A stretch of DNA of 64,000 bases from Alistipes sp. GTDB taxonomy: Bacteria > Bacteroidota > Bacteroidia > Bacteroidales > Rikenellaceae. Position 1 is the stretch's first letter; the number at the start of each line of letters is the position of its first letter. The translations under genes were made by a program, and so were the position numbers. This document shows, in pieces, positions 26,789 to 33,972 of the stretch. Location of the stretch: contig JAGBTQ010000015.1 of NCBI GenBank assembly GCA_017631275.1, forward strand, positions 1 to 64,000, in the 5' to 3' direction. The notes beneath the pieces are model-generated. The model saw only the letters and a program-made list of their open reading frames with translations. It was not told the origin of the DNA and did not search any database.

Positions 26789-27325
26789 ATGGAGCTTAAA
26801 AAAGAGATTCGCAAGGAGGTGCGCCGCCGTATTAAGGAGATTGGCGAGCAGGAGAGAAAGTTGACTTCTAAGCAAATTTTTGACTATATAGCATCGCAAA
26901 AAATCTTTGCCGAGGCACGCTGCATAGCGCTTTTTGCCGCCATGGGCGATGAGGTGCCCACGCAGTATGCGCTTGATGAGTGGCCCAAGATGGGTAAGCG
27001 TCTTGTTGTGCCACGTGTCGAGGGTGACGTTATGCGCTTCTACGACTACTCGCCCGAGTGCATGCAGAGGGGAGCCTTCGGCATCGAGGAACCTACGGGC
27101 GATGAGGAGTGCCCCGCCCAAGCAATCGACCTTATCATTGTTCCTGCGCGTGCCTTTACCCGCCGTGGTGAGAGGCTTGGTCGTGGTGGCGGCTTCTACG
27201 ATAAGTATATGTCGCTCGATGGCTTCCGTGCTCATAAAGTGGGCATATGCTTCGAGTGTCAGATATTTGACGAGCTACCCACCGCAGAGCACGACGTGCT
27301 CGTTGACCAGGTTGTGGCGAGGTAG
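26789..27325 (+). CDS. 5-formyltetrahydrofolate cyclo-ligase
   Basis: This 178-aa cytosolic enzyme uses ATP to convert 5-formyl-THF to 5,10-methenyl-THF. The N-terminal helix KKEIRKEVRRRIKEIG and the C-terminal nucleotide loop RRGERLGRGGGFYDKYM are the family signature; VPRVEGDVMRFY lies between. The gene stands alone between the divergent sdh operon and a converging operon. Directly after its stop begins an 8-bp repeat tract. Confidence 0.93.
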   Translation: MELKKEIRKEVRRRIKEIGEQERKLTSKQIFDYIASQKIFAEARCIALFAAMGDEVPTQYALDEWPKMGKRLVVPRVEGDVMRFYDYSPECMQRGAFGIEEPTGDEECPAQAIDLIIVPARAFTRRGERLGRGGGFYDKYMSLDGFRAHKVGICFECQIFDELPTAEHDVLVDQVVAR

Positions 27326-27575
27326 GTGAAAGGTGAAAGGTGAGAAGTGAAAGGTGAAAAGTGAAAGGTGAAAAGTGAAAGGTGAAAAGTAAGGTGTGCT
27401 TCGCACGATATTTATTTTATGGGAAAGATGGGACGAATGGGATAGATGAGATAGATGGGAACGCTGAAATAGGGAGATTAGGGAATTTAGGGAATTTAAG
27501 GAAAGGCTATCACTAAACTCCTTAAATTCATTAAATTCACTAAACTCTTTAATCTACCACCTCAATCAGCGCGCA
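27326..27575 (-). repeat. Complete SPR tail in reverse: octamer tract, junction hairpin, 9-bp tract, GCGCTGATTGAGG module
   Basis: Read on the minus strand from 27575 downward, the order is GCGCTGATTGAGGTGG, then a purine-rich 9-mer half (TTTAGTGAATTTAATGAA type), then its complement-like pyrimidine half (CCTTAAATTCCCTAAATTC), then TCCCATCTA/TCCCATTCG units. Next come the palindrome GTGCGAAGCAC (27399-27409 region) and about eight 8-bp units of the CTTTTCAC/CCTTTCAC type down to 27326. This is the clearest full example of the tail. No gene is seen in 27326-27703. Confidence 0.75.
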
Positions 27576-27704
27576 ATTTCTTGTTAGAAGGGGTTAGATT
27601 TGGCTTATCGCAAAAGTGAGCACCCGAGGATAGTACACTGAAGTACAGCCTCGGGTGCTCAACTTTTTGGGATAGGTCAAAGATGACCCCTTATCACAAC
27701 AAAT
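27576..27704 (-). repeat. SPR unit 5 (reverse), abuts the Omp85-like gene stop
   Basis: The left arm in its own orientation, ATTTGTTGTG, starts inside the TAA of the minus-strand gene. The right arm is ACAAGAAAT, so the terminal stem has one mismatch. The central stem AGCACCCGAGG/CCTCGGGTGCT is capped by GTAC-TTCAGT-GTAC. It shows that unit orientation follows the upstream gene rather than the chromosome strand. Confidence 0.85.
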
Positions 27705-29164
27705 TAGAATAGGAAGCCGGTGTTAATGTAGAACGCACCATTACCATCCTGGTTCTTAATCACTGGGTTCTTGCTGAACTTGCTCACTGGCAAACCATAC
27801 TCAAATGCCACGATGAAGTTCTGGTTCATGATGAAGCGCAAGCCACCACCTACGGTGATATGTGGACGGTCGCTCGACGCACCCTGAGCCATATACTCAT
27901 CATACGACTGGCGATACTGCTCCTCGCCACGGAATGTCATGTCGTACTCCTTTGTGACCATAGTACCGTCGCTAAATACGTTTAGTCCGAAGGCGATGTT
28001 CTGGTTCCATAGCTTGAAGTTCACAAAGCGCCAGCGTAGCTCCACGTTGTATGATGCCATGTCGAGACCCTGCACGCGGTTACGCATAAGACCACGTATT
28101 GTGCGGTAGCCACCCATGCCGTCGCGGTCGTATGACTGACCTATGGTGGTGATGTATGGCAAGACGTAGTATGGTGCCTTATCGCCAAACGTACCCTCAT
28201 AGTTTAGGCGGTATGCGAACGTAAGGATGTCGTTCTTGACGATAGGTACATAGTGGCGGAATGTTAGCGAGTAGCGGTAGTATGGGTTTGTTGTGCCCAA
28301 CCACTTTGGTGCGAGCATAAGGTGACCCTCTGCCCAGATGCCACGTGTTGGAGCGCCCTCCTTGTCGCGTGTGTCGAACAACAGACCGAGGCGCACGGTA
28401 GAGTTGATGCCGCCCCATGCCTCCTCCTCAGAGATTATGCCCCACTTGCGATATTGGTCGAAGAGTGGCTCCTCGAAGTTTGCTGCTGAGGGGTCGGTAG
28501 GGAACTGCTTATAATCCTCCTTATTTTTGTTGATCTTGTCGAAGTTGAGCGCCTGCTTGTTGTCGTAGCCCTGCTTGAAGTAGCTGAAGTGGTAACCCGC
28601 CTCCCAGAAGAACTTCTTGTCCCAGATGTTGCCAATGAAGTCGGTCTTGGCAAGTAGGGCTATACGGTTGATACGATACTTAGGCGTGTAGATGAAGTTC
28701 TCGGTGTTAAGCTTGTCCTTGCCCAATGCCACTAGCTCGTGGTTGTAGTGTGCGCGATAACCATTAAAACCGTAGAAGTCCATCGCCTTGTCGTTTGTCA
28801 GTGTCACAGCTGTGGACCAGCGCACGCCAGGGATAAGCGTCTTGTTGTCGTACGACACCACGAAGAGCTGCGAGCCCTTGGTGAAGAACGATGCCTCGAA
28901 GTACCAGTGCTGGCGAGGGTTAGGATATGTCGAGCCGTCGCCAAAGTCGTAGATGTTTAGGAGAGCACCTAGCTGGAAGCCCTTATCGGCGTCGAATGCC
29001 ACAGCAGGCAGAGGACCATAGTTGTATCCTGTCTTTATAATCTCGCCGTTCTCGTTGTATTGTACCTCCTTCTTCTTTTTCTCACTCTTTCTCTCTGTCT
29101 CGTGTGCATAGGTTGCTGGAGCAAACATCGCCACCAGCAAAAGCAAAGCAATAAATCGTTTCAT
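27704..29164 (-). CDS. Omp85/BamA-like outer-membrane beta-barrel protein
   Basis: This 486-aa protein has a cleavable signal peptide (MKRFIALLLLVAMFAPATYA), a short Lys/Glu-rich stretch, and then a beta-barrel beginning YNYGPLPAVAFDADKGFQLGA, as in the Omp85 surface-antigen domain. No POTRA repeats are present. YRTIRGLMRNRVQG resembles the (V)RGF-type lid-loop motif, and the chain ends in Phe (FYINTGFLF), the usual beta-signal. It is the last gene of an operon with a PlsC-like acyltransferase (5 bp upstream). A role in lipid or protein export is possible but not shown. Confidence 0.75.
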   Translation of the reverse strand: MKRFIALLLLVAMFAPATYAHETERKSEKKKKEVQYNENGEIIKTGYNYGPLPAVAFDADKGFQLGALLNIYDFGDGSTYPNPRQHWYFEASFFTKGSQLFVVSYDNKTLIPGVRWSTAVTLTNDKAMDFYGFNGYRAHYNHELVALGKDKLNTENFIYTPKYRINRIALLAKTDFIGNIWDKKFFWEAGYHFSYFKQGYDNKQALNFDKINKNKEDYKQFPTDPSAANFEEPLFDQYRKWGIISEEEAWGGINSTVRLGLLFDTRDKEGAPTRGIWAEGHLMLAPKWLGTTNPYYRYSLTFRHYVPIVKNDILTFAYRLNYEGTFGDKAPYYVLPYITTIGQSYDRDGMGGYRTIRGLMRNRVQGLDMASYNVELRWRFVNFKLWNQNIAFGLNVFSDGTMVTKEYDMTFRGEEQYRQSYDEYMAQGASSDRPHITVGGGLRFIMNQNFIVAFEYGLPVSKFSKNPVIKNQDGNGAFYINTGFLF

Positions 29165-29169
29165 AGAGT

Positions 29170-30501
29170 CTATTTTTCGTTAAATATTATCTCGTTAATA
29201 CGCGCGTAGTAGCCACGTAATTCTTTGTTTAGGTGTAGTTTGATGTCCGACCTTAGGATACGTACCAAGCGGTAGATTTCGTGTGCAACGATTGGTGCAG
29301 GGAGTATCGCAAGGGTTAGTGGCAGTGCCCACTGCCATGGTAGGAAGGCGTATGCCAAGGCTGCATATATTATCATGAGTATTGGCCACATGATAAGGTT
29401 AAGGAAGTAGCGCACCGAGTTGCGGAAGGCGTAGTCCTTAAGCTTTTTGAATAGCGCCTGACATGTGAGCATCATCGGAAGCGTAAGTATCGACGCTGGA
29501 ATGGTGTATGGCAGCGACACGATAAATAGCAGACGACGAAGTATGCGAGTTATGGTGTGGTGGCGCACAAATACTGACGACACGCTTATGCGCTCCTCCT
29601 TGCGAAGTGCCGAGGCCTTGTTGCCAAGCTCTAAGAGCTCGTCGTAGAGTGCCTTGTCGGTCTGCTCAATCTCTGCTATGCGCTCCAATGTTTTGTTGTT
29701 TGCCTCGAAGTGGGCATCCAAGCCACGTAGCTTTTTGTTCTCCTTGCGCAGATTGCGTACCTGCTCTCGAACAACAGCAGCACATATGTCGTACTTAGCG
29801 TCGTAGTTCTCGTCGTTAGGAATGTAGAAAATCGCCTCCTTCATTCTCTCGTCGAGCTGCTCCTTCATCACGTTGATAAGCTCGGCAGGGCTTAGCTCAG
29901 CGTGCGCAGTGACAAACTCGCCAACGTTGATAGGGTCGCCAACAGCAACACGTGCTGTTGAACGGAAACGGAAGAAGTTGCCGTAGCGAAGACCCACGGG
30001 AACGATGTATAGCGGCATGTCGGGCATTAGCTCCTGTGCCTGGAGGGCAATGCGGAAGATGCCTTTAGAGAGTGGTAGTGTCGAGTATTTCGCCTGGTGC
30101 GTACCCTCAGGGAAGATGCAGAAGGGCACTCTGTCGCGCAATACGTCAACAGCCTTCTCTATCGTTTCGTTGTTTTTGCGCACCTCGTCGATGCCGTCAC
30201 GCATACGCATGATAGGCATAATCTTGAGGAATGTCAAGACCTTAGCGAGCTTAGGGTTGCGGAAGATGTCGGCACGTGCCACAAAGACCTTGGGCTTGCG
30301 GTCGAGCGCCAAGATAACCATGGCGTCCATAAGGGCGTTTGTGTGGTTGGGTGCATAAATCACTGCACCATCTTGCGGTATGCGCTCACGACCTACATAC
30401 TTGATTGTGCGGTATGATAGCTTTAGTGCTATGTCGGTGTAGTGGCGCAAGAAACTGTAGAACCAGTTGTAGTCCTGTATCTTCTTGGTACGCTTTGCCA
30501 T
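29170..30501 (-). CDS. PlsC-like glycerolipid acyltransferase
   Basis: This 443-aa membrane protein has an acyltransferase domain in residues 25-230. YAPNHTNALMDAM is the catalytic His-Asp block (HX5D spacing) and FCIFPEGTHQ is the glycerol-phosphate binding block. The C-terminal half holds a coiled region and two or three membrane segments (near 340 and 385-415). The start at 30501 (MAKRTKKIQDYNWFY) was chosen over one 9 bp earlier. It lies between the BASS transporter (15 bp) and the Omp85-like gene (5 bp). Acylation of glycerol-3-phosphate, lyso-PA or another lipid is likely; the substrate is open. Confidence 0.8.
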   Translation of the reverse strand: MAKRTKKIQDYNWFYSFLRHYTDIALKLSYRTIKYVGRERIPQDGAVIYAPNHTNALMDAMVILALDRKPKVFVARADIFRNPKLAKVLTFLKIMPIMRMRDGIDEVRKNNETIEKAVDVLRDRVPFCIFPEGTHQAKYSTLPLSKGIFRIALQAQELMPDMPLYIVPVGLRYGNFFRFRSTARVAVGDPINVGEFVTAHAELSPAELINVMKEQLDERMKEAIFYIPNDENYDAKYDICAAVVREQVRNLRKENKKLRGLDAHFEANNKTLERIAEIEQTDKALYDELLELGNKASALRKEERISVSSVFVRHHTITRILRRLLFIVSLPYTIPASILTLPMMLTCQALFKKLKDYAFRNSVRYFLNLIMWPILMIIYAALAYAFLPWQWALPLTLAILPAPIVAHEIYRLVRILRSDIKLHLNKELRGYYARINEIIFNEK

Positions 30502-30516
30502 AATGTGCAATATTAG

Positions 30517-31494
30517 TTATGCTCCCTTCTCAAGCTTTCTTCTCTTGAAGATTGTTGCCACGGTAAGACCCGATACGATGTGCCAGACACCCCAGAGGGC
30601 AGCGATGAGCACCATGCCTGTCATGTCGGTCCAGATGTTAGGATCGAAGATCTTGCTGTTGAACAAAAGAGCTAGACCGAGGCCAGAGTTCTGAATACCT
30701 GTCTCGATGGTTAGTGAGCGTAGGTCGCGCTCTGGAGCCTTCACGAGTTTACCTACAAAGAAGCCTGTGCCAAGCACCGTAGCGTTGTGGATAATAACCA
30801 ACAAAAGCACGGTGAGGATAGCCAAGTATACCTCCCACTTAACCTCGAGGCCGCTGAGCACCTGTGTGAGTGATACAGCTACCATACCCATGAAGAGAAT
30901 GAGCGAGAGAATCTGTGCTGGCTTTTCGAGAGCCTTAGCTAGCTTTGGAAGGTAGCGCGATACAAGGATGCCGAGAATAATTGGAATACCGAGCAAGATA
31001 ACAATCTGCTGAAGCATCTCGGGGAATGGAATCTCGAGTGTAGGAATGTCGTTATGTATCGATGCATACTTGCAGTAGAGTGTGCCCCACAGCCAGAAGT
31101 TGAATGGTGTAACAAAGGGCGATGCGATGGTAGATACCGCTGTCATCGACACCGAGAGCTCGATGTTACCCTTAGCAAGTGACGACATAAAGTTTGAGAT
31201 GTTGCCACCAGGGCACGATGCCACGAGAAGCATGCCGATAGCAACGATAGGCGTAATCACGGGGTTGAGCAAAATCACAAGAATGAACGTTGCCAAAGGA
31301 AGGCCCAACCACTGCAACAAGAGGCCTGTGATAACAGACTTAGGGTTCTTGAATACATCCTTGAACATCTCGACCTTGATGCCGAGTGCCACGCCAAACA
31401 TTACGAATGCAAGAATGATGTTCACCAAAAACATCTCACCAGAACCAAGGTCAATCTCACCAAAGTCCTTAAGGCCAATCAAAATCTCCTTCAT
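30517..31494 (-). CDS. BASS family sodium symporter (bile acid:Na+ symporter-like)
   Basis: This 325-aa inner-membrane transporter has about nine or ten helices. ASCPGGNISNFMSSLAKGN is the conserved sodium-site signature of the BASS/SBF family. MFGVALGIKVEMFKDV near the N-terminus is also typical. Bacterial members carry bile acids, pantoate or other organic acids with sodium; the substrate is not predictable. It is first in the operon with the acyltransferase and the Omp85-like protein. Confidence 0.87.
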   Translation of the reverse strand: MKEILIGLKDFGEIDLGSGEMFLVNIILAFVMFGVALGIKVEMFKDVFKNPKSVITGLLLQWLGLPLATFILVILLNPVITPIVAIGMLLVASCPGGNISNFMSSLAKGNIELSVSMTAVSTIASPFVTPFNFWLWGTLYCKYASIHNDIPTLEIPFPEMLQQIVILLGIPIILGILVSRYLPKLAKALEKPAQILSLILFMGMVAVSLTQVLSGLEVKWEVYLAILTVLLLVIIHNATVLGTGFFVGKLVKAPERDLRSLTIETGIQNSGLGLALLFNSKIFDPNIWTDMTGMVLIAALWGVWHIVSGLTVATIFKRRKLEKGA

Positions 31495-31603
31495 AAATTT
31501 TTAATATTTATACCCCTTCAAAGGGCCTATTTGGGTTAGCTTTTTTTGTAATTGAGTCGTTGTGCTAAACAACAAACTGCAAGTTTAAAGAAACTTCAAC
31601 TCA

Positions 31604-31611
31604 CAAATATA
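31604..31611 (-). promoter_or_regulatory. Candidate -7 box of the BASS operon
   Basis: TATATTTG on the minus strand fits TAnnTTTG, about 110 bp before the ATG. No good -33 box is found, and the long leader is AT-rich. Confidence 0.35.
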
Positions 31612-31736
31612 GTCAATTTATGCTAAAAAATCCTCTCTCTTTGAACAAAATAACATATTTTAAGTACAAATACCTATTCTTACTTCTACTCTCTTAGAGA
31701 GTGGCGCTTGGGTGAATAAATTTAAAACAAAAGTAC

Positions 31737-31744
31737 TATCTTTG
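31737..31744 (+). promoter_or_regulatory. -7 box of the DUF819 gene
   Basis: TATCTTTG is a perfect match, 24 bp before the ATG at 31768. A -33 box at the right distance is not clear. Confidence 0.5.
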
Positions 31745-31767
31745 TAGATAAATATTTAGTTATCGTC

Positions 31768-32937
31768 ATGGAAATAGTAAATTCCGCACTGCTAATTCTT
31801 ATATTTTGTCTTGCGCCAGCCCTTGTTTTGTGGCTCTGCCAGCGTGTGTCGTTGCTCAATAAACTGGGCCCTATTATGGTGCTCTATGGCTTGGGTATCC
31901 TCATAGGAAATATCGGCTGGAGCCCCCAGCATATGCCTCTTATCCAGGAGATTACCACAAGCGCAACAATACCCCTGGCAATACCTATGATGCTCTTTGC
32001 CTGTCGCTTCACGCTTAGCGAGGCAAGCCTGCAGCTGAAGGTCTGCCTGAGTGGCTTCCTGTCGGTGTTTTTGGCGATTGTAATCGGCTACATCTTCTTC
32101 GGCAAGCATATCTCTGAGGGTGCCGAGATTGGCGGCATCATGTCGGGAATGTACACAGGAGGCATGCTCAACGCTGCTGCCCTGCAGTCTATATTTAGGG
32201 TCGAGGAGCAGGCATACGTCATCATGTGCTCCTACGATATCGTCATCTCGTTCCTCTATCTCGTATTCTTGGTGTCGGTGGGCTACAAGCTCTTCCGTAG
32301 GCTCTATGGCGAGAAGGCTAACACCACACTCTCGGCTGAGGAGCGTGCCGAGCTCGACCGTCAGATTGCCGAGCATGAGCGTAACCCCTACGAGGGTCTT
32401 TGGACCAAGGAGGGCATGCGTGAGCTCGGTAAGATCGTGGGCGTTACACTCCTCCTTGTCGCGCTCTCGGCTGCCAGCACCCTCCCCTTTGCCAAGGAGT
32501 GGTTCATGGTGATATTTATCCTTGTGCTAAGTACGTTGGGTGTCGTTTGCTCATTTTTCAAGCCTATACGCAACCTAAAACGTAGCTTCGACATAGGCAT
32601 GTACCTTATATATATATTTAGTATAGCCATGGCATCTATGGCCGACTTCTCGAAGCTTAACCTCTCGGAGGGTGTAAACCAGATTTTCTTCCTCTGCATA
32701 GCGGTCTTTGGCTCATTGCTTCTGCACGTCATCTTCTGTCGCCTTATGCGCGTTAGTGCCGATGCTATGGTTGCCTCGTCGGTGGCTTTTGTCAACTCGC
32801 CACCCTTCGTGCCTATGATGGTTGTCGCCATGAAGAACAAGAGTGTCCTCATCGTAGGTCTTGGAGCAGGTATTGTTGGCTATGCTCTTGGCAATCATTT
32901 TGGAGTTCTGATGGCAACACTACTAAATTTCTTGTGA
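31768..32937 (+). CDS. DUF819 family membrane protein
   Basis: This 389-aa protein has about ten hydrophobic helices and the features of the DUF819 (YjcL-like) family: LNKLGPIMVLYGLGILIGN near the start and IMSGMYTGGMLNAAALQ in the first half. It is probably an inner-membrane permease of unknown substrate. A charged cytoplasmic loop lies near residues 180-220. The last three codons and stop (AAT-TTC-TTG-TGA) coincide with an extra copy of the SPR left-end sequence ATTTCTTGTG, so the repeat contributes the C-terminal residues Asn-Phe-Leu or arose there. Confidence 0.75.
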   Translation: MEIVNSALLILIFCLAPALVLWLCQRVSLLNKLGPIMVLYGLGILIGNIGWSPQHMPLIQEITTSATIPLAIPMMLFACRFTLSEASLQLKVCLSGFLSVFLAIVIGYIFFGKHISEGAEIGGIMSGMYTGGMLNAAALQSIFRVEEQAYVIMCSYDIVISFLYLVFLVSVGYKLFRRLYGEKANTTLSAEERAELDRQIAEHERNPYEGLWTKEGMRELGKIVGVTLLLVALSAASTLPFAKEWFMVIFILVLSTLGVVCSFFKPIRNLKRSFDIGMYLIYIFSIAMASMADFSKLNLSEGVNQIFFLCIAVFGSLLLHVIFCRLMRVSADAMVASSVAFVNSPPFVPMMVVAMKNKSVLIVGLGAGIVGYALGNHFGVLMATLLNFL

Positions 32938-33065
32938 TTTCTTGTGATAAGGGGTCATCTTCGACCTATCCCAAAAAGTTGAGCACCCGAGGCTGTACGT
33001 TTTAGTACTATCCTCGGGTGCTCACTTTTGCGATAAGCCAAATCTAACCCCTTCTGACAAGAAAT
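32937..33065 (+). repeat. SPR unit 6, abuts the DUF819 stop
   Basis: Arms are ATTTCTTGTG and ACAAGAAAT, fully complementary. The left hairpin is GGTCATCTTCGACC-like, and the central stem AGCACCCGAGG/CCTCGGGTGCT is capped by GTAC-GTTTTA-GTAC. A 10-bp tandem copy of the left end (32927-32936) overlaps the end of the gene. Confidence 0.88.
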
Positions 33066-33258
33066 TAGTGCGCTGATTGAGGTGGGAATAGATGGGGGTG
33101 CTAAAGCTGATATGGTTGATGGGTAACGCTTCGCTTGATGGGATAGATGGGATCGCTAAAGCTTGATGGGAAATTTCCCATTTATCCCATTCGTCCCATT
33201 TCTCCCTATCTTCCCTATTTTCCCTATCCTCCCTAAAATCCCTAGTCTCAGCGCCATA
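33066..33258 (+). repeat. SPR tail with GATGGG/CCCATC inverted tract
   Basis: After TAGTGCGCTGATTGAGGTGG come GATGGG-based units with inserts such as TAACGCTTCGCTTGATGGG. Then the complementary pyrimidine half follows, TTCCCATTTATCCCATTCG and CTCCCTATCTTCC units. GATGGGAAATTTCCCAT at the centre is palindromic, so a long hairpin is possible. Confidence 0.65.
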
Positions 33259-33317
33259 AACAAAAAAAAGACGACCCATAAGGTCGTCTGAAATTTTGCT
33301 CATACAAGCGGAGGGCA
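33259..33317 (-). repeat. Direct repeat copy 1: terminator plus tRNA-Ser 3' end
   Basis: These 59 bp are identical to 33709-33767. They contain the A-run, the terminator hairpin GACGACC/GGTCGTC, a spacer, and the last 10 bases of the tRNA-Ser 3' end. Beyond it, the T-arm equivalent (33318-33345) has a GC-rich insert in place of the T loop. Confidence 0.85.
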
Positions 33318-33363
33318 GGATTGGCATCGCTACGCTCGCCCAACCAGCTTTACCATAATTAGC

Positions 33364-33488
33364 AAGCGTAATGTAATGCACCACGATGTTAGTCTTTTTC
33401 TTGCCATTAGCGTATTGCAAGTAAACATGCATACGCTAATAACAAAAAAAAAGACTCGCTATTGCGAGTCTTGCATTACATTACGCTT
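33364..33488. repeat. Nested palindromes in the tRNA-Ser neighbourhood
   Basis: AAGCGTAATGTAATGCA (33364-33380) and its exact complement (33472-33488) form a 17-bp outer stem. Inside lie ATTAGCGTAT (33406-33415) with ATACGCTAAT (33431-33440), a 10-bp stem extendable to 13, and the terminator-like hairpin AAGACTCGC/GCGAGTCTT (33451-33472) next to a run of A. No open reading frame of note lies inside. A structured RNA on the minus strand is possible. Confidence 0.7.
33443..33472 (-). terminator. Terminator-like hairpin before the second tRNA-Ser 3' remnant
   Basis: AAGACTCGC-TATT-GCGAGTCTT followed on the minus strand by about eight U. It stands in the same relative position to the remnant at 33492 as the true terminator stands to the tRNA. 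Confidence 0.7.
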
Positions 33489-33491
33489 GAT

Positions 33492-33512
33492 GCGGAGGGC
33501 ACTGGATTCGAA
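33492..33512 (-). pseudogene. tRNA-Ser 3' end remnant
   Basis: Twenty-one bases are identical to the last part of tRNA-Ser (33758-33778: acceptor and T-arm 3' strand plus the base after the tRNA). Upstream the match breaks into a hairpin insert (GGGCG-TTTA-CGCCC) and then resumes weakly at GGTATCC. It cannot fold as a functional tRNA. Confidence 0.65.
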
Positions 33513-33708
33513 GTGCAGGGCGTTTACGCCCAAACTGGCGGGGATACCAAATAAAAAAAGCGCAGACCTTTAGGTCGAGCAATAAATCATGTTCCTATCC
33601 CCGCAACCAGCCCTAAGTGAGAGTCAGTGGCAACGTGCAAAATTTCATCATCGCTTGCGAATTTTTTGTTGTGTGGTAGGGTAGGGCTTGCACTAATCTC
33701 TATCACAC

Positions 33709-33767
33709 AACAAAAAAAAGACGACCCATAAGGTCGTCTGAAATTTTGCTCATACAAGCGGAGGGCA
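33709..33767 (-). repeat. Direct repeat copy 2: terminator plus tRNA-Ser 3' end
   Basis: This copy is attached to the intact tRNA gene and is identical over 59 bp to 33259-33317. The two copies bracket about 450 bp. Confidence 0.85.
33712..33740 (-). terminator. Intrinsic terminator of tRNA-Ser
   Basis: AGACGACC and GGTCGTCT form an 8-bp stem with loop CATAA, followed on the minus strand by a run of U. It lies about 20 nt past the tRNA 3' end. Confidence 0.88.
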
Positions 33768-33845
33768 CTGGATTCGAACCAGCGGATACCTTACGATATC
33801 GGCAGTTTAGCAAACTGCTGGTTTAAGCCACTCACCCAACCCTCC
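33759..33845 (-). tRNA. tRNA-Ser (anticodon GCU)
   Basis: An 87-nt class II tRNA reads on the minus strand from GGAGGGT at 33845. The acceptor stem pairs GGAGGGT with GCCCTCC (one G-U pair) and the discriminator is G. The anticodon stem GCAGT/ACTGC encloses loop TTGCTAA, so the anticodon is GCT. A long variable arm (GATATCGTAAGGTATC) is typical for serine. The T arm is CTGGTTCGAATCCAG. No CCA is encoded. It decodes AGC and AGU. Confidence 0.95.
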
Positions 33846-33972
33846 TTAAACCATCTTTTTTGTAAAAGAGCGGTGCAAATATACAACTTATTTTCAAATG
33901 TGCAAAATTTTACTCCAAAATAATTCTTTTGCAACACTTATTTATTTAGCCATCACCACCCTTTACTGGCTG

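Noticed and set aside
33022..33432. 136-codon minus-strand open frame
   Set aside because: It spans the tail of SPR unit 6, the terminator and a tRNA remnant; the composition (REDRENREDREKWDEWDKW) comes from the repeat period.
33364..33488. Invertible promoter (phase switch) flanked by the 17-bp inverted repeat
   Set aside because: No promoter-like -33/-7 pair or adjacent downstream gene is found, and the interior is itself hairpin-rich with a terminator.
33492..33610. A second functional tRNA or a tmRNA at this site
   Set aside because: Only the acceptor/T-arm 3' strand matches; no complementary 5' acceptor strand or anticodon arm is found within the expected distance, and no tag-peptide frame is seen.
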